Positions 1 through 9,389 of a DNA stretch of 64,000 bases are shown here, in pieces (the stretch's first letter is position 1; each line of letters starts with the position of its first letter). The translations under genes and the position numbers were made by a program. Source of the stretch: Sphingobacteriales bacterium (lineage in GTDB: Bacteria > Bacteroidota > Bacteroidia > Sphingobacteriales > Sphingobacteriaceae). The notes under the pieces are model-generated. The model worked only from the letters and a program-made list of their open reading frames with translations. It was not told the DNA's origin and searched no databases. The stretch covers positions 62,001-126,000 of the forward strand of contig JANXOD010000035.1 in NCBI GenBank assembly GCA_025353765.1. The letters are read 5' to 3'.

Positions 1-1
1 G

Positions 2-1252
2 GCAAAAGGATTGAAAGTTAGCCAATACGGTACTGGATCTCACACCAATGAAAATGTAGTTATCCAAATTGACCCTTCGATGAATAACTATATAAATGAG
101 ATATATTCTGCTGTTACACATTGGAATAACGTTCTTGATTGTAGTTTAGATTTTAGTGTATACTCTCCTGGGCAAACTACTCCACCAAATATAATAATCA
201 CTAATGCCAATTTGGGTTCAGGTGTCTGTGGTCAGTCATATTTCCCTGTTAATAATAAGCCTGGTAGTTTGATTCGAATAAATATTAATGAAATCTCCGG
301 CCTTCCTTTTGAACAAAGGCAACGTACAATCACTCATGAACTTGGACATGCCATAGGACTTAGGCACACTAACTGGCAGGGACATGAGGCCACCACAGGA
401 AATGATCCTTCTAATGGAGCCTATTATGATGCGATTCATATTCCCGGGACTCCAACAGGAATTGATGCCTCTTCATTAATGAATAGTGGAGAATGTGGAA
501 CTGGTGCTACGTACTTGTCTGATTATGATAAAATTGCAATTCGATCTCTTTATTTTCAACCAACTCCCAATTGGCAGCAATTAAGTGGAGGAGCAAGAGA
601 TATAAGTATAGGTGCAGATGGAAGTGTATTTATCATAGGAACGGATTATAATTATAATAATGGAGGTGCCAGAATATTTAAATGGGCGAATAATGACTGG
701 ACACCAATTGGTGGATATGCAATTGCTATAGCAGTAGCACCCAATGGAGTGCCATGGGTAGTCAATTCATTTGGATCAATTTTTAGAAGAGATGGCAATG
801 TTTGGACTCAAGTTCCTGGAGGGGCTAAAGATATTGGTATAGGCGCAGATGGAAGTATATTTATCATAGGAACGGATTATAATTATAATAATGGGGGTGC
901 CAGAATATTTAAATGGGCGAATAATGACTGGACACCAATTGGTGGATATGCAATTGCTATAGCAGTAGCACCCAATGGAGTGCCATGGATGGTTAATTCA
1001 TTTGGATCAATTTGTAGGAGAGATGGTAATGTCTGGACTCAACTCTTTGGTGGTGCCAAAGATATTGGTATAGGCGCAGATGGAAAGGTTTATATAATAG
1101 GAACAGATACTTTAAATGGAGGATATGGCACTTTTACTTGGACAGGCAACTCTTGGAACAAATTTAGTGGCGCAGGCATTAAAATAGCTGGGGATCTTAA
1201 TGGAAAACCATGGTTAATAAACTCCTATAATGTAATATTTAAATATTTTTAA
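2..1252 (+). CDS. Secreted HEIGH-type metalloprotease with tectonin-like repeats, 5' partial
   Basis: The reading frame is open at the left window edge, so the N-terminus (presumably a signal peptide) is missing; the TTG at 11 is probably internal. The first ~190 visible residues form a zinc-metalloprotease domain with the motif HELGHAIGLRH, which gives the three zinc-binding histidines and the catalytic Glu, followed by a Met-turn-like SLMN. This pattern and the surrounding sequence resemble peptidase family M57 (dual-action HEIGH peptidases) of Bacteroidota. From about residue 187 the protein consists of 77-residue units with the W-x-x-L-x-G-G-A and GADG-x-V/I-x-I-IGTD patterns of tectonin/TECPR beta-propeller blades, which usually bind glycans or proteins. 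Inference: an extracellular protease with a binding propeller. No T9SS sorting tail is visible at the C-terminus. Family assignment is good; the substrate is unknown. Confidence 0.85.
   Translation, partial: AKGLKVSQYGTGSHTNENVVIQIDPSMNNYINEIYSAVTHWNNVLDCSLDFSVYSPGQTTPPNIIITNANLGSGVCGQSYFPVNNKPGSLIRININEISGLPFEQRQRTITHELGHAIGLRHTNWQGHEATTGNDPSNGAYYDAIHIPGTPTGIDASSLMNSGECGTGATYLSDYDKIAIRSLYFQPTPNWQQLSGGARDISIGADGSVFIIGTDYNYNNGGARIFKWANNDWTPIGGYAIAIAVAPNGVPWVVNSFGSIFRRDGNVWTQVPGGAKDIGIGADGSIFIIGTDYNYNNGGARIFKWANNDWTPIGGYAIAIAVAPNGVPWMVNSFGSICRRDGNVWTQLFGGAKDIGIGADGKVYIIGTDTLNGGYGTFTWTGNSWNKFSGAGIKIAGDLNGKPWLINSYNVIFKYF
599..1252 (+). repeat. Three 231-bp in-frame tandem repeats (tectonin-like blades)
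   Basis: Units start at the GAT codon at 599, 830 and 1061, giving an exact 231-bp (77-codon) period. Units 1 and 2 are almost identical at the DNA level from about 607 to 790 versus 838 to 1021, including many synonymous positions, while unit 3 is clearly diverged after its first 40 bp. This indicates a recent duplication or gene conversion of one unit pair inside the propeller. Confidence 0.9.
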
Positions 1253-1315
1253 ATAGTGTATAAAAGAGGTACTTACTAATTTAAAAGCTCTGAAAGAGGT
1301 TTTCAGATTTATGAT

Positions 1316-1343
1316 AACACGAGTTGCGTGAGTAACTGGTGTT
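1316..1343. other. Imperfect hairpin in the 277-bp gap before the ABC exporter
   Basis: AACACGAGTT (1316-1325) can pair with AACTGGTGTT (1334-1343) with one mismatch and an 8-nt loop. No T-run follows, so it is a poor intrinsic terminator. The rest of 1253-1529 shows no gene. Confidence 0.35.
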
Positions 1344-1504
1344 GTGTTTATAACGCTTTCTAGTATTTTATTGCCAAGACAGATGTAACCATAATTCTTG
1401 TATAATTTACAAATTTCTCCACTCATCTTTACTTCCCATAATCACAAAAATGCAAGTTTTTTCTACAATTAAACAGTAACCCTAAATATACGCTGGTTAA
1501 ATTA

Positions 1505-1512
1505 TAAATTTG
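1505..1512 (+). promoter_or_regulatory. Candidate Bacteroidota -7 box of the ABC exporter
   Basis: TAAATTTG fits the TAnnTTTG -7 consensus of Bacteroidota. It would place transcription start about 10 bases before the ATG at 1530. No convincing TTTG -33 box is present 19-21 bp upstream, so support is weak. Confidence 0.3.
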
Positions 1513-1529
1513 GAACTTAATAATCCTTA

Positions 1530-3362
1530 ATGAAGACTTATTTCAGACTATTATCTTTCGCAAAACCAATTGAAAAATTTGCTATACCCTATATTGTTGT
1601 AACTGCTATATCTCTAATTTTTAATACTCTGAACTTTGCTTTACTAGCGCCATTTCTAAATACTTTATTTTTTACCCAACATGCAGCTATTTTACCAACT
1701 GCTGTCCCCGAGTTCCATTCTATATTTGACATTATGGCTATGTTCAAATATTTTTCAAACTATGCTATTTTCTATTATGGACCATGGGGGGCGCTAAAAA
1801 TTGTAATTGCAATTATTGTAGGTTGCAATTTATTGAGTAATCTATTCAGATATTTTTCTCAGCGCATTATGGAAAATTTGCGTGTGCATACCTTATTAAA
1901 TCTTCGTAAAGCCGTATTTTTTAATGTAATGGATCTTCACCTGGGATACTTCAGTAATGAGCGAAAAGGGGATATCATTGCTAAAATTTCTTCAGATGTT
2001 CAAACTGTTCAATATTCGGTAACAAGTACACTTCAAATTGTATTTAAAGAACCTATCCAATTAATTTTTTACCTGATTACGCTCTTCGCCATATCTTCCA
2101 ATCTTACCTTATATGCTTTGCTTGTTATCCCTATATCTGGCTTTATAATAGCACGTATTGTTAAGCGCTTAAAACATCAGGCACAGGAATCCCAAAAATC
2201 GTTTGGAATGATGATCAGCTATCTTGATGAAGCTTTATCAGGCATAAAAATTATTAAAGCTTTTAATGCAGTTAATTATATAAAAGATAAGTTTCATAGC
2301 GAAAATAAACGATATTCGGCCATTAGCAAATCCATGGCCAGAAGACAACAACTGGCTTCACCTGTATCTGAGTCGATGGGTGTATTAATGGTTGCAGGTG
2401 TGGTCATGTATGGTGGATATTTGATCCTGAATAAGCGGTCTGATTTAGATGCAGCAGCATTTATAGCCTATATTGCTTTATTTTCACAGGTAATGCGTCC
2501 CGCTAAAGCAATTACGGATTCTTTTAGTAATATCCATCAGGGCCTGGCTGCCGGTGAACGGGTATTAGGGTTGATTGACACAAAACCGGCAATCATTAAT
2601 TCACCAAATGCAGAAAAAATAAGCTCTTTTCAGAAGGCTATTACTTTCCAGAATGTATCCTTTGCTTATGATAGTAAAATGGTATTAAAAGATATCAGTT
2701 TTACCATTCCTTATGGGAAAACTACTGCTCTTGTTGGCCCTTCAGGCGGAGGTAAAAGCACCATATCTGATGTAATTCCACGGTTTTATGATATCTCGGG
2801 AGGAGAAATCTTAATTGATGGCAAAGATATCCGTAGTTTAGAAATAGAATCATTGCGTGAACTGATGGGAGTTGTAAATCAGGAGTCTATTTTATTTAAT
2901 GATACTATTTATAACAATATTGCTTTTGGTAAACCCGATACTTCCTTAGAAGATGTGGAACGTGCCGCTAAAATTGCGAATGCTCATGAATTTATAGTTA
3001 AAACAGATCAAGGCTATCAAACAAATATAGGCGATAGAGGAGTGCGGCTTTCAGGCGGCCAACGACAACGTTTAAATATTGCCCGGGCTGTTTTGCGAAA
3101 TCCCCAGATATTAATTTTAGATGAAGCAACATCAGCATTAGATACCGAATCAGAAAAACTGGTGCAGGAAGCTTTAAATAATTTGATGGCAAACAGGACT
3201 TGTTTAGTTATAGCACATCGACTTAGCACTATTCAAAATGCAGATCAGATATTGGTTATAAATCAGGGAGAAATTGCAGAGAGAGGAACTCATAACGAAT
3301 TAATAAACCGTGACAATTCGATTTATAAGAAACTAGTTGAAATGCAAACGTTGGAGGAATAG
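1530..3362 (+). CDS. ABC exporter, permease-ATPase fusion (MsbA/lipid exporter-like)
   Basis: A 610-residue half-transporter of type I ABC exporter architecture: an N-terminal transmembrane domain (residues ~15-330, with about six hydrophobic segments) and a C-terminal nucleotide-binding domain. Visible motifs are Walker A GPSGGGKST (~403-411), signature LSGGQRQR (~508), Walker B ILILDEATSALD (~528-539) and the switch His in VIAHRLST. Length and order match MsbA-like lipid or drug exporters acting as homodimers in the inner membrane. Export of lipid A-core or another amphiphile is an inference from family resemblance. It stands alone on the plus strand and is convergent with the fucosyltransferase-like gene; no strong terminator is seen between them. 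Confidence 0.9.
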   Translation: MKTYFRLLSFAKPIEKFAIPYIVVTAISLIFNTLNFALLAPFLNTLFFTQHAAILPTAVPEFHSIFDIMAMFKYFSNYAIFYYGPWGALKIVIAIIVGCNLLSNLFRYFSQRIMENLRVHTLLNLRKAVFFNVMDLHLGYFSNERKGDIIAKISSDVQTVQYSVTSTLQIVFKEPIQLIFYLITLFAISSNLTLYALLVIPISGFIIARIVKRLKHQAQESQKSFGMMISYLDEALSGIKIIKAFNAVNYIKDKFHSENKRYSAISKSMARRQQLASPVSESMGVLMVAGVVMYGGYLILNKRSDLDAAAFIAYIALFSQVMRPAKAITDSFSNIHQGLAAGERVLGLIDTKPAIINSPNAEKISSFQKAITFQNVSFAYDSKMVLKDISFTIPYGKTTALVGPSGGGKSTISDVIPRFYDISGGEILIDGKDIRSLEIESLRELMGVVNQESILFNDTIYNNIAFGKPDTSLEDVERAAKIANAHEFIVKTDQGYQTNIGDRGVRLSGGQRQRLNIARAVLRNPQILILDEATSALDTESEKLVQEALNNLMANRTCLVIAHRLSTIQNADQILVINQGEIAERGTHNELINRDNSIYKKLVEMQTLEE

Positions 3363-3419
3363 AATCCTATAATTATAATAAAACGTTCTAAATATTGTAG
3401 TAAATACTAACTCCAGAGA

Positions 3420-4331
3420 TTAATATCTTCTTTCCCCTCTTAATTTTCGATTTACTCTATCGGTAAAAGATTCAAATGTGGATTCTTTATTTGAATAAGC
3501 TAGTCGCACGTTTTTTGAATCTTCTATAACTTCCACCAGTTTTTTCAAGATGTTTTCATGAAGGTAATTTTCATTGATCTTATTGCCAGGTAACCATGGT
3601 TGCTCCAAGTATGATCGATATAGAGTTTCATCAGTATCTATCTTGATAATATGCTCTATAGCTAAATCTACTGATTCAAAATCTAAAATATTAATAAAGC
3701 TTTTGCTGTTAAAATCTAGGTTGACTAAAGGATCTCCCCAATAAATGGGAATTGAATTTACCAACATTGGCTCTACGATTTTCTCCGTTAAATATCCTGG
3801 AGAAGACCGGTTTTCAAACGATATAACAAATTTATAACTCTTTATAAATGAATTTTTATCGGCAACTGGTCCACCAATATTATTCATATATCTACCACCT
3901 GAATTTACCTTTTTGTAAGTTGAAAGTTTTTTAAAAAAACTATTTCGTTCCTTGCAATCACTATTGGAAACTACAAAACAGCAGAATTTACTTTTCTGAG
4001 CTATTATTTTATCGGGATCAGGCTTGTTCAGTAACTGCCGGATATCTGTATACAAGGCAAACAGGGGCAATCTATAATTTCGTTTATCCTGTATGTAAGA
4101 AAAACTAAACGCCAGATCACAATTTCTAAAATTGGGTTGGTAATATTCGCCTGTGAAAAATATTCTCAGGCAATTGTATTTCTTATACTGCTTACCAAAA
4201 ACAGAATAAATTAATACATCTGGTTCATTAGACAATTCCAGCTCATAATGAGTAGATAATAGATTCCAAAAAAAGTTATCTTCCTTTTTAAAACCAGTCC
4301 AGAAATCAGAAAAATCGATTTTTAATTTCAT
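3420..4331 (-). CDS. Family 10 glycosyltransferase (alpha-1,3-fucosyltransferase-like)
   Basis: A 303-residue protein whose central part (KFVISFENRSSPGYLTEKI followed by EPMLVNSIPIYWGDP) is the signature of GT10 alpha-1,3/1,4-fucosyltransferases, close to the Helicobacter pylori enzymes; this region binds GDP-fucose. The N-terminal third matches the acceptor-binding half in order (FFTGEYYQPNF). The Helicobacter heptad-repeat stalk is absent, but the C-terminus is basic (RVNRKLRGERRY), compatible with peripheral membrane attachment. It would transfer fucose to a cell-surface glycan or O-antigen. It follows infB on the same strand, separated only by a terminator hairpin that ends just before its ATG. 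No other glycan-synthesis genes adjoin it. Donor and acceptor are inferred. Confidence 0.85.
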   Translation of the reverse strand: MKLKIDFSDFWTGFKKEDNFFWNLLSTHYELELSNEPDVLIYSVFGKQYKKYNCLRIFFTGEYYQPNFRNCDLAFSFSYIQDKRNYRLPLFALYTDIRQLLNKPDPDKIIAQKSKFCCFVVSNSDCKERNSFFKKLSTYKKVNSGGRYMNNIGGPVADKNSFIKSYKFVISFENRSSPGYLTEKIVEPMLVNSIPIYWGDPLVNLDFNSKSFINILDFESVDLAIEHIIKIDTDETLYRSYLEQPWLPGNKINENYLHENILKKLVEVIEDSKNVRLAYSNKESTFESFTDRVNRKLRGERRY

Positions 4332-4334
4332 GAT

Positions 4335-4361
4335 AACAAAAAACCCGGATATATCCGGGTT
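4335..4361 (-). terminator. Rho-independent terminator of the rimP-nusA-infB operon
   Basis: A perfect 20-bp palindrome (AACCCGGATA/TATCCGGGTT, 4342-4361) is followed on the minus strand by TTTTG. It lies about 24 bases after the infB stop codon and ends about 10 bases before the ATG of the fucosyltransferase-like gene, which leaves no room for a promoter in between. Confidence 0.85.
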
Positions 4362-4384
4362 AATTCTTTATGAGATAATTGAGT

Positions 4385-7300
4385 TTACAACTTCCTTTTC
4401 ACCTCAACCTGTTCGTAAGATTCTACAATATCTCCCACTTCTATATTATTGAAGTTATGAATATTTAAACCACATTCGTAGTTTGCTAATACCTCTTTCA
4501 CATCATCTTTAAAACGTTTTAGCGAAGCCAGTTCACCTGAGTAAATGACAACACCATCGCGGATGATACGTATTTTACTATTACGGGTTATCTTTCCTTC
4601 AGTTACCATACATCCGGCAATTGTACCCACTTTACTAATTTTAAACACTTCGCGTATCTCAACGTTAGAAGTAATTTTCTCTTCAAACTCAGGAGCAAGC
4701 ATACCTTCCATCGCCGCTTTCACTTCATTAATCGCATCGTAAATAATAGAATATAAACGGATATCAATTTGTTCCTGTTCTGCCAGTTTACGTGCACTGG
4801 CAGATGGGCGAACCTGGAAACCTATAATGATTGCATCAGAAGCGGAAGCTAATAATACATCCGATTCTGAGATTTGACCTACTGATTTATGAATGATATT
4901 AACCTGAATTTGTTCTGTTGAAAGTTTTAATAATGAATCTGATAATGCTTCAATTGAACCATCCACATCACCTTTAACAATCACGTTCAGTTCTTTAAAG
5001 TTACCAATGGCCAAACGACGACCGATCTCATCCAATGTGATGTGTTTCTGAGTACGTAATCCCTGCTCACGTTGTAATTGTAAACGCTTATTGGCAATTT
5101 CACGTGCCTCCACTTCGCTTTCCATCGAGTTGAATTTATCACCTGATGTTGGTGCACCCTGCATACCTAGCACCTGCACAGGCGTTGATGGACCAGCCGC
5201 TTCAACTTTTTGCCCGCGTTCATTATGGAGCGCTTTTACTCTACCGCTATAACATCCCGCAAGGATAGGATCACCTACGCGTAATGTACCGGCCTGAATT
5301 AAAACTGTAGTCACAATACCACGGCCTTTATCTAAGGCAGCTTCGATAACTGTACCAACAGCACGTTTATCGGGGTTAGCTGTTAATTCTAATAAATCAG
5401 CTTCAAGCAATACTTTCTCTAACAAAAGATCAATACCGGCACCTGTTTTACCGGATATTTCCTGGCTCTGATATTTACCGCCCCAATCTTCAACCAAAAT
5501 GTTCATGGTTGATAATTCTTGACGTATTTTTTCCGCATTTGCTCCCGGCTTATCCACTTTACTAAATGCAAAAACAATAGGAACATTTGCAGCCTGGGCA
5601 TGGTTAATTGCTTCCTTCGTTTGAGGCATTACACTATCATCAGCAGCAATTACAATAATTGCAATATCTGTTACTTTAGCACCACGTGCACGCATTGCGG
5701 TAAACGCTTCGTGACCCGGTGTATCTAAAAACGTTATTTTACGTTCGTTTTCAAGCGTTACTTCATATGCACCAATGTGCTGAGTAATACCTCCAGCCTC
5801 ACCGGCAATTACATTTGTTTTACGTACAAAGTCAAGCAAGGATGTTTTACCATGATCTACATGGCCCATCACCGTAACAATCGGAGCTCTTGGAATCAGA
5901 TCTTCCGGAGCATCTTCTTCTACAAGTGCATAGGTTTCTTCATCTTCAGGTTTTACAAATTCAACTTCATAACCAAATTCATCGGCTACTATGGTCAATG
6001 TTTCTGCATCCAAACGCTGATTGATGGACACAAACATTCCCAAACTCATACAAGTGGAAATAATTTGTGTTACCGGCACATCGAGCATACTTGCTAATTC
6101 ATTTGCCGTTACAAACTCTGTAACTTTTATTATTTTAGACTGAAGCTCACGCTCCATTGCAGCATCTTCCGTTGTTTGGGCAACATCATCACGTTTTTGA
6201 CGACGCAACTTAGCACGTTGCGAAAATTTGCCAGATTTACCTGCACCACTTAAACGGGCAAGAGTTGCTTTAATCTGATCCTGTATTTCTTTATCTGTAG
6301 GTTCTGCCTTCGGCGTTTCTGGTGTACGTGCCTTATTCCTGAAATCAGGACGGGGGCTATCACCTTGAGGGCTTCTTGTAGTGTTTCTAAAATCAGGACG
6401 GGGGCCAGATATGGTATTTGTACCAGTTCCGGCAGTTGGTGCCGGACGGTTTGTACCCTGGCCCTGCGTTGATTGTCCGGGTTGATTATCCTTACGTTTA
6501 CGTTTACGTTTATGATCGCTACCTGCAACATTAGATGAAGATGCAACGGGTTGTCCACGACGTGGAGGTGCCGTAGGCAATACTATTTTACCAATTACGT
6601 TTGGCCCGGTTAAACGCACTGCTTTTGCACGAATTACATCGTCTGTACCGGAAATCGGTGCTTTTTCTTCTGTAGCACTTGACGTTCCATCAACTGCAGC
6701 AGGAGTTTCTGCTTTAGGTTCTTTAATCGGTTCAGGAATAACTGTTTTCTTTTCTTCTGTAACAGTTGGTTTCTCTTTCTTTTCCTGAGATGAAACAGGT
6801 TTTGTAACTGCCTCAACTGGTTTAGCTTCTTCGACTACTTTTGTGATTTTTTCTTTCACAGGCTCTGCCGACTTTGCAGCTTCTGGCGTAGTCTTTTCTG
6901 CTTGGGGAGTTTTCTTTTCCTGTTCAACAGGTTTCTTATCAGGGCGAGTTTTTGTATTCAGATCATTTAAATTAATCTTACCTACAATTTTAACACCCGG
7001 TAATGTACCCTCATCTGGCTTTGTTTCTTCTGTTTTCTGTTCAACAGGAGGTTTCGGCTTTTCTACCGGAGTCGGAGTGAATGGATTTACGTTTTTAATC
7101 AGAATTTCCTCTTGCTCAAAATCTTTAGAACGCTGTGGCTCTATTTTTTCAGGAGTTACAAGAATATCATCACGACGGATTTTGCCAATAACAATTTGTT
7201 TGGCTTCATCCTTCACATTCTTATCGCCTTGAAACTCTTTCAAAAGAACATCATACATCTCATCGGTGAGTTTAGTGCCGGGCCGGGCTTCTACCTGATG

Positions 7301-7393
7301 GCCTTTTTTCCCTAAAAACTCAACCGCTGTGGATAATCCAATATTCAGCTCTTTTGCAGCTTTAAGTAAATTTGTGCTTTTACCTTCTGACAT
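4385..7393 (-). CDS. infB: Translation initiation factor IF-2
   Basis: A 1002-residue IF-2, the GTPase that brings initiator tRNA to the 30S subunit. The layout is: N-terminal IF2_N helix bundle (~1-55), a long Lys/Glu/Pro/Thr-rich linker (~80-390) with a duplicated SPRPDFRN motif, a second IF2_N module (~425-480), the G domain (G1 GHVDHGKT at ~506, G3 DTPGHEAF, G4 at ~611-614), domain II, IF2 domain III and C-terminal domain IV. The ATG at 7393 starts directly with the conserved [10 protein letters not shown]-type N-terminus. The G4 box reads SKVD (Ser codon 5561-5563) where NKxD is canonical. It is the last gene of rimP-nusA-infB, closed by the palindromic terminator downstream. Identity is certain. 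Confidence 0.98.
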   Translation of the reverse strand: MSEGKSTNLLKAAKELNIGLSTAVEFLGKKGHQVEARPGTKLTDEMYDVLLKEFQGDKNVKDEAKQIVIGKIRRDDILVTPEKIEPQRSKDFEQEEILIKNVNPFTPTPVEKPKPPVEQKTEETKPDEGTLPGVKIVGKINLNDLNTKTRPDKKPVEQEKKTPQAEKTTPEAAKSAEPVKEKITKVVEEAKPVEAVTKPVSSQEKKEKPTVTEEKKTVIPEPIKEPKAETPAAVDGTSSATEEKAPISGTDDVIRAKAVRLTGPNVIGKIVLPTAPPRRGQPVASSSNVAGSDHKRKRKRKDNQPGQSTQGQGTNRPAPTAGTGTNTISGPRPDFRNTTRSPQGDSPRPDFRNKARTPETPKAEPTDKEIQDQIKATLARLSGAGKSGKFSQRAKLRRQKRDDVAQTTEDAAMERELQSKIIKVTEFVTANELASMLDVPVTQIISTCMSLGMFVSINQRLDAETLTIVADEFGYEVEFVKPEDEETYALVEEDAPEDLIPRAPIVTVMGHVDHGKTSLLDFVRKTNVIAGEAGGITQHIGAYEVTLENERKITFLDTPGHEAFTAMRARGAKVTDIAIIVIAADDSVMPQTKEAINHAQAANVPIVFAFSKVDKPGANAEKIRQELSTMNILVEDWGGKYQSQEISGKTGAGIDLLLEKVLLEADLLELTANPDKRAVGTVIEAALDKGRGIVTTVLIQAGTLRVGDPILAGCYSGRVKALHNERGQKVEAAGPSTPVQVLGMQGAPTSGDKFNSMESEVEAREIANKRLQLQREQGLRTQKHITLDEIGRRLAIGNFKELNVIVKGDVDGSIEALSDSLLKLSTEQIQVNIIHKSVGQISESDVLLASASDAIIIGFQVRPSASARKLAEQEQIDIRLYSIIYDAINEVKAAMEGMLAPEFEEKITSNVEIREVFKISKVGTIAGCMVTEGKITRNSKIRIIRDGVVIYSGELASLKRFKDDVKEVLANYECGLNIHNFNNIEVGDIVESYEQVEVKRKL

Positions 7394-7421
7394 TTATTAT
7401 TTAACCTCGCTATTATTTTTA

Positions 7422-7429
7422 CAAAAGTA
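7422..7429 (-). promoter_or_regulatory. Candidate internal -7 box upstream of infB
   Basis: On the minus strand the sequence reads TACTTTTG, matching TAnnTTTG, about 29 bases upstream of the infB ATG. No TTTG is present at the expected -33 spacing. It may give infB its own transcription in addition to read-through from nusA. Confidence 0.3.
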
Positions 7430-7529
7430 CGTTTTTTATATGATGTTGTAAGTTTTGCCTGTTAGCTTTTCCTTCTTTAGGATAAAATTACATGTTATAC
7501 CTAATCCTACAACACAATATATCTAACAA

Positions 7530-8765
7530 TTACTCAAATTCTGATCTTAAAATTTCAAGTACATCTTTCACTGTATTTTCTTCCAAGTCTGTACGTTTAA
7601 CTAATTCGTCGGCAGATAATTCAAGTACAGATTTGGCAGTGTCCAACCCAATTCTCTTAAATTCATCAATCACCCAACTTTCTATTTCATCAGAGAATTC
7701 TTCGATATCTACATCCTCTTCATCTTCATGCGCTTCGCGATAAACATCAATTTCATAACCGGTTAATTTACCTGCTAATTTAATATTATGTCCGCCACGG
7801 CCAATAGCTAATGAAACCTGATCTGGTTTCAAATACACTGCTGCACGTTTTTCATCATCATCCAATTTAATCGTAGTGATCTTTGCCGGACTTAAAGATC
7901 GTTGAATGTATAACGAAATATTGTTGGTATAGTTTATTACATCTATATTTTCATTTTTCAATTCACGAACAATACCATGGATACGTGATCCTTTCATTCC
8001 TACGCAAGCTCCAACCGGATCAATACGATCGTCATAAGATTCTACTGCTACTTTAGCACGCTCTCCAGGTTCACGCACGATCTTTTTAATAGTAATTAAG
8101 CCATCAAAAATTTCTGGAACTTCCATTTCAAATAAACGTTGCAAAAACTCAGGTGCAGTACGTGAAATAATAATTTTGGGATTACCGTTTAACATTTCCA
8201 CTTTAGAAATGATGGCACGTACAGAATCTCCCTTTTTAAAATAATCCGCAGGGATTTGTTCCGTTTTAGGAAGCAGAAGTTCGTTACCTTCATCATCTAA
8301 TACCAATGTTTCTTTTTTCCAAACCTGGTAAACTTCACCGCTTACAATTTCGCCTACACGATCTTTATATTTTTTGAATATTTCGTCTTTTTCTAATTCA
8401 AGAATCTTAGATACTAACGTTTGACGGGCAGCTAAGATCGCTCTGCGGCCAAAACTTTCTAAAGTGATCTGCTCAATAAAATCATCGCCAACTTCCAGTT
8501 CAGGATCTGCCTGATGAGCTTCTGCCAATTCGATTTCCAAATCGTCATCTTCAGAAAAACCGTCTTCCATAACTGTACGGGTACGCCAAATTTCCAAATC
8601 TCCGTTATCGGGATTAACGATCACGTCACAATTTTCGTCGGTGCCAAACCTCTTGCGTAACATGCTACGAAAAACTTCTTCCAGTACACTTATTACTGTT
8701 GGGCGATCAATATTTTTAAGATCTTTAAACTCCTGGAAGGAATCAATTAAATTAATACTGCTCAT
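7530..8765 (-). CDS. nusA: Transcription termination/antitermination protein NusA
   Basis: A 411-residue NusA that binds RNA polymerase and RNA to control pausing, termination and antitermination. It shows the N-terminal polymerase-binding domain (~1-125, with DRPTVISVLEEVFRSML), an S1 domain (~133-200), and two KH domains (~230-375, with GACVGMKGSRIHGIVREL and SLAIGRGGHNIKLAGKLTG). The C-terminus ends with a short acidic extension and a helical SADELVKRTDLEENTV segment instead of the two full acidic repeats of Escherichia coli NusA, which is usual for Bacteroidota. It lies between rimP (79 or so bases upstream) and infB (136 bases downstream) in the conserved operon order. Confidence 0.97.
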   Translation of the reverse strand: MSSINLIDSFQEFKDLKNIDRPTVISVLEEVFRSMLRKRFGTDENCDVIVNPDNGDLEIWRTRTVMEDGFSEDDDLEIELAEAHQADPELEVGDDFIEQITLESFGRRAILAARQTLVSKILELEKDEIFKKYKDRVGEIVSGEVYQVWKKETLVLDDEGNELLLPKTEQIPADYFKKGDSVRAIISKVEMLNGNPKIIISRTAPEFLQRLFEMEVPEIFDGLITIKKIVREPGERAKVAVESYDDRIDPVGACVGMKGSRIHGIVRELKNENIDVINYTNNISLYIQRSLSPAKITTIKLDDDEKRAAVYLKPDQVSLAIGRGGHNIKLAGKLTGYEIDVYREAHEDEEDVDIEEFSDEIESWVIDEFKRIGLDTAKSVLELSADELVKRTDLEENTVKDVLEILRSEFE

Positions 8766-8844
8766 TATTTATTATGATTTTAACTAATTTTGAAAGATTA
8801 ACACTGATTATTTGGTGAATCTTTCTAATCTTTTTAAACTAATC

Positions 8845-9309
8845 TTATTTAAAACTTATAATTACTTTACTTTCTGATATTTGATTAAAAAAGATAAAAT
8901 TTTCAACTATTTGTACTTTCTTCCCTTTTTCTTTTACGCTTTCTTCTATTTTGATACCTGTGTCTTCCGCCCCTATTAGTTTCCCTTCACGCTTTGTGCC
9001 ATCGCTTAATTTAATGCTTAAGGAGCGGTTTAAATTTTTACGATACTGACGCAAAGATTTTAAAGGTGCATCTAATCCAGGAGATGAAACTTCCAGGTTA
9101 TAAGCCTGCTCAATAACATTTTCCTCTTCCAGATAGAAGCCTACATGGCGGCTAATTGCTACACATTCTTTAATGCCAACTCCCTGATCTCCATCTACTA
9201 AAATGGATAAAATTCCGCTGCCATGCATCTGCACATCTACCAAAAACAGATCCGGACGATCAGCAATTTTCTCTTCAACTAATTCTGTTACCCGTTTCTC
9301 TATGTTCAT
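8845..9309 (-). CDS. rimP: Ribosome maturation factor RimP
   Basis: About 154 residues of RimP (YhbC/P15a family), needed for 30S subunit maturation. The N-terminal domain contains FLVDVQMHG...LSILVDGDQGV and the conserved YNLEVSSPGLDAPL motif at ~80-95; the C-terminal SH3-like domain follows. A longer frame can start at a TTG at 9315, but the ATG at 9309 gives the usual MNIEKRV N-terminus and is preferred. It is the first gene of the rimP-nusA-infB operon, whose promoter and leader hairpin lie at 9347-9420. Confidence 0.95.
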   Translation of the reverse strand: MNIEKRVTELVEEKIADRPDLFLVDVQMHGSGILSILVDGDQGVGIKECVAISRHVGFYLEEENVIEQAYNLEVSSPGLDAPLKSLRQYRKNLNRSLSIKLSDGTKREGKLIGAEDTGIKIEESVKEKGKKVQIVENFIFFNQISESKVIISFK

Positions 9310-9346
9310 AATCAATCTTTTATTACGATACCTAAAACAAGGAAGT

Positions 9347-9379
9347 AAAAAAAAGAGGGAACAACGTGTTCCCTCTTTT
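9347..9379 (-). terminator. Hairpin with U-tract in the rimP leader (terminator or attenuator)
   Basis: AAAAGAGGGAACA (9351-9363) and TGTTCCCTCTTTT (9367-9379) form a perfect 13-bp stem with a 3-nt loop. On the minus strand it is followed by eight T (9347-9354, partly in the stem), giving a strong intrinsic terminator for transcripts from the lipoprotein gene at 9471-9911. Because the predicted rimP promoter lies just upstream (9390-9420), the same hairpin would also sit at the 5' end of the rimP-nusA-infB transcript. Confidence 0.8.
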
Positions 9380-9389
9380 AAGATCGATG

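Noticed and set aside
1214-1426. 70-codon minus-strand frame over the end of the protease gene
   Set aside because: It overlaps a real gene and has no recognisable domain; judged a chance frame.
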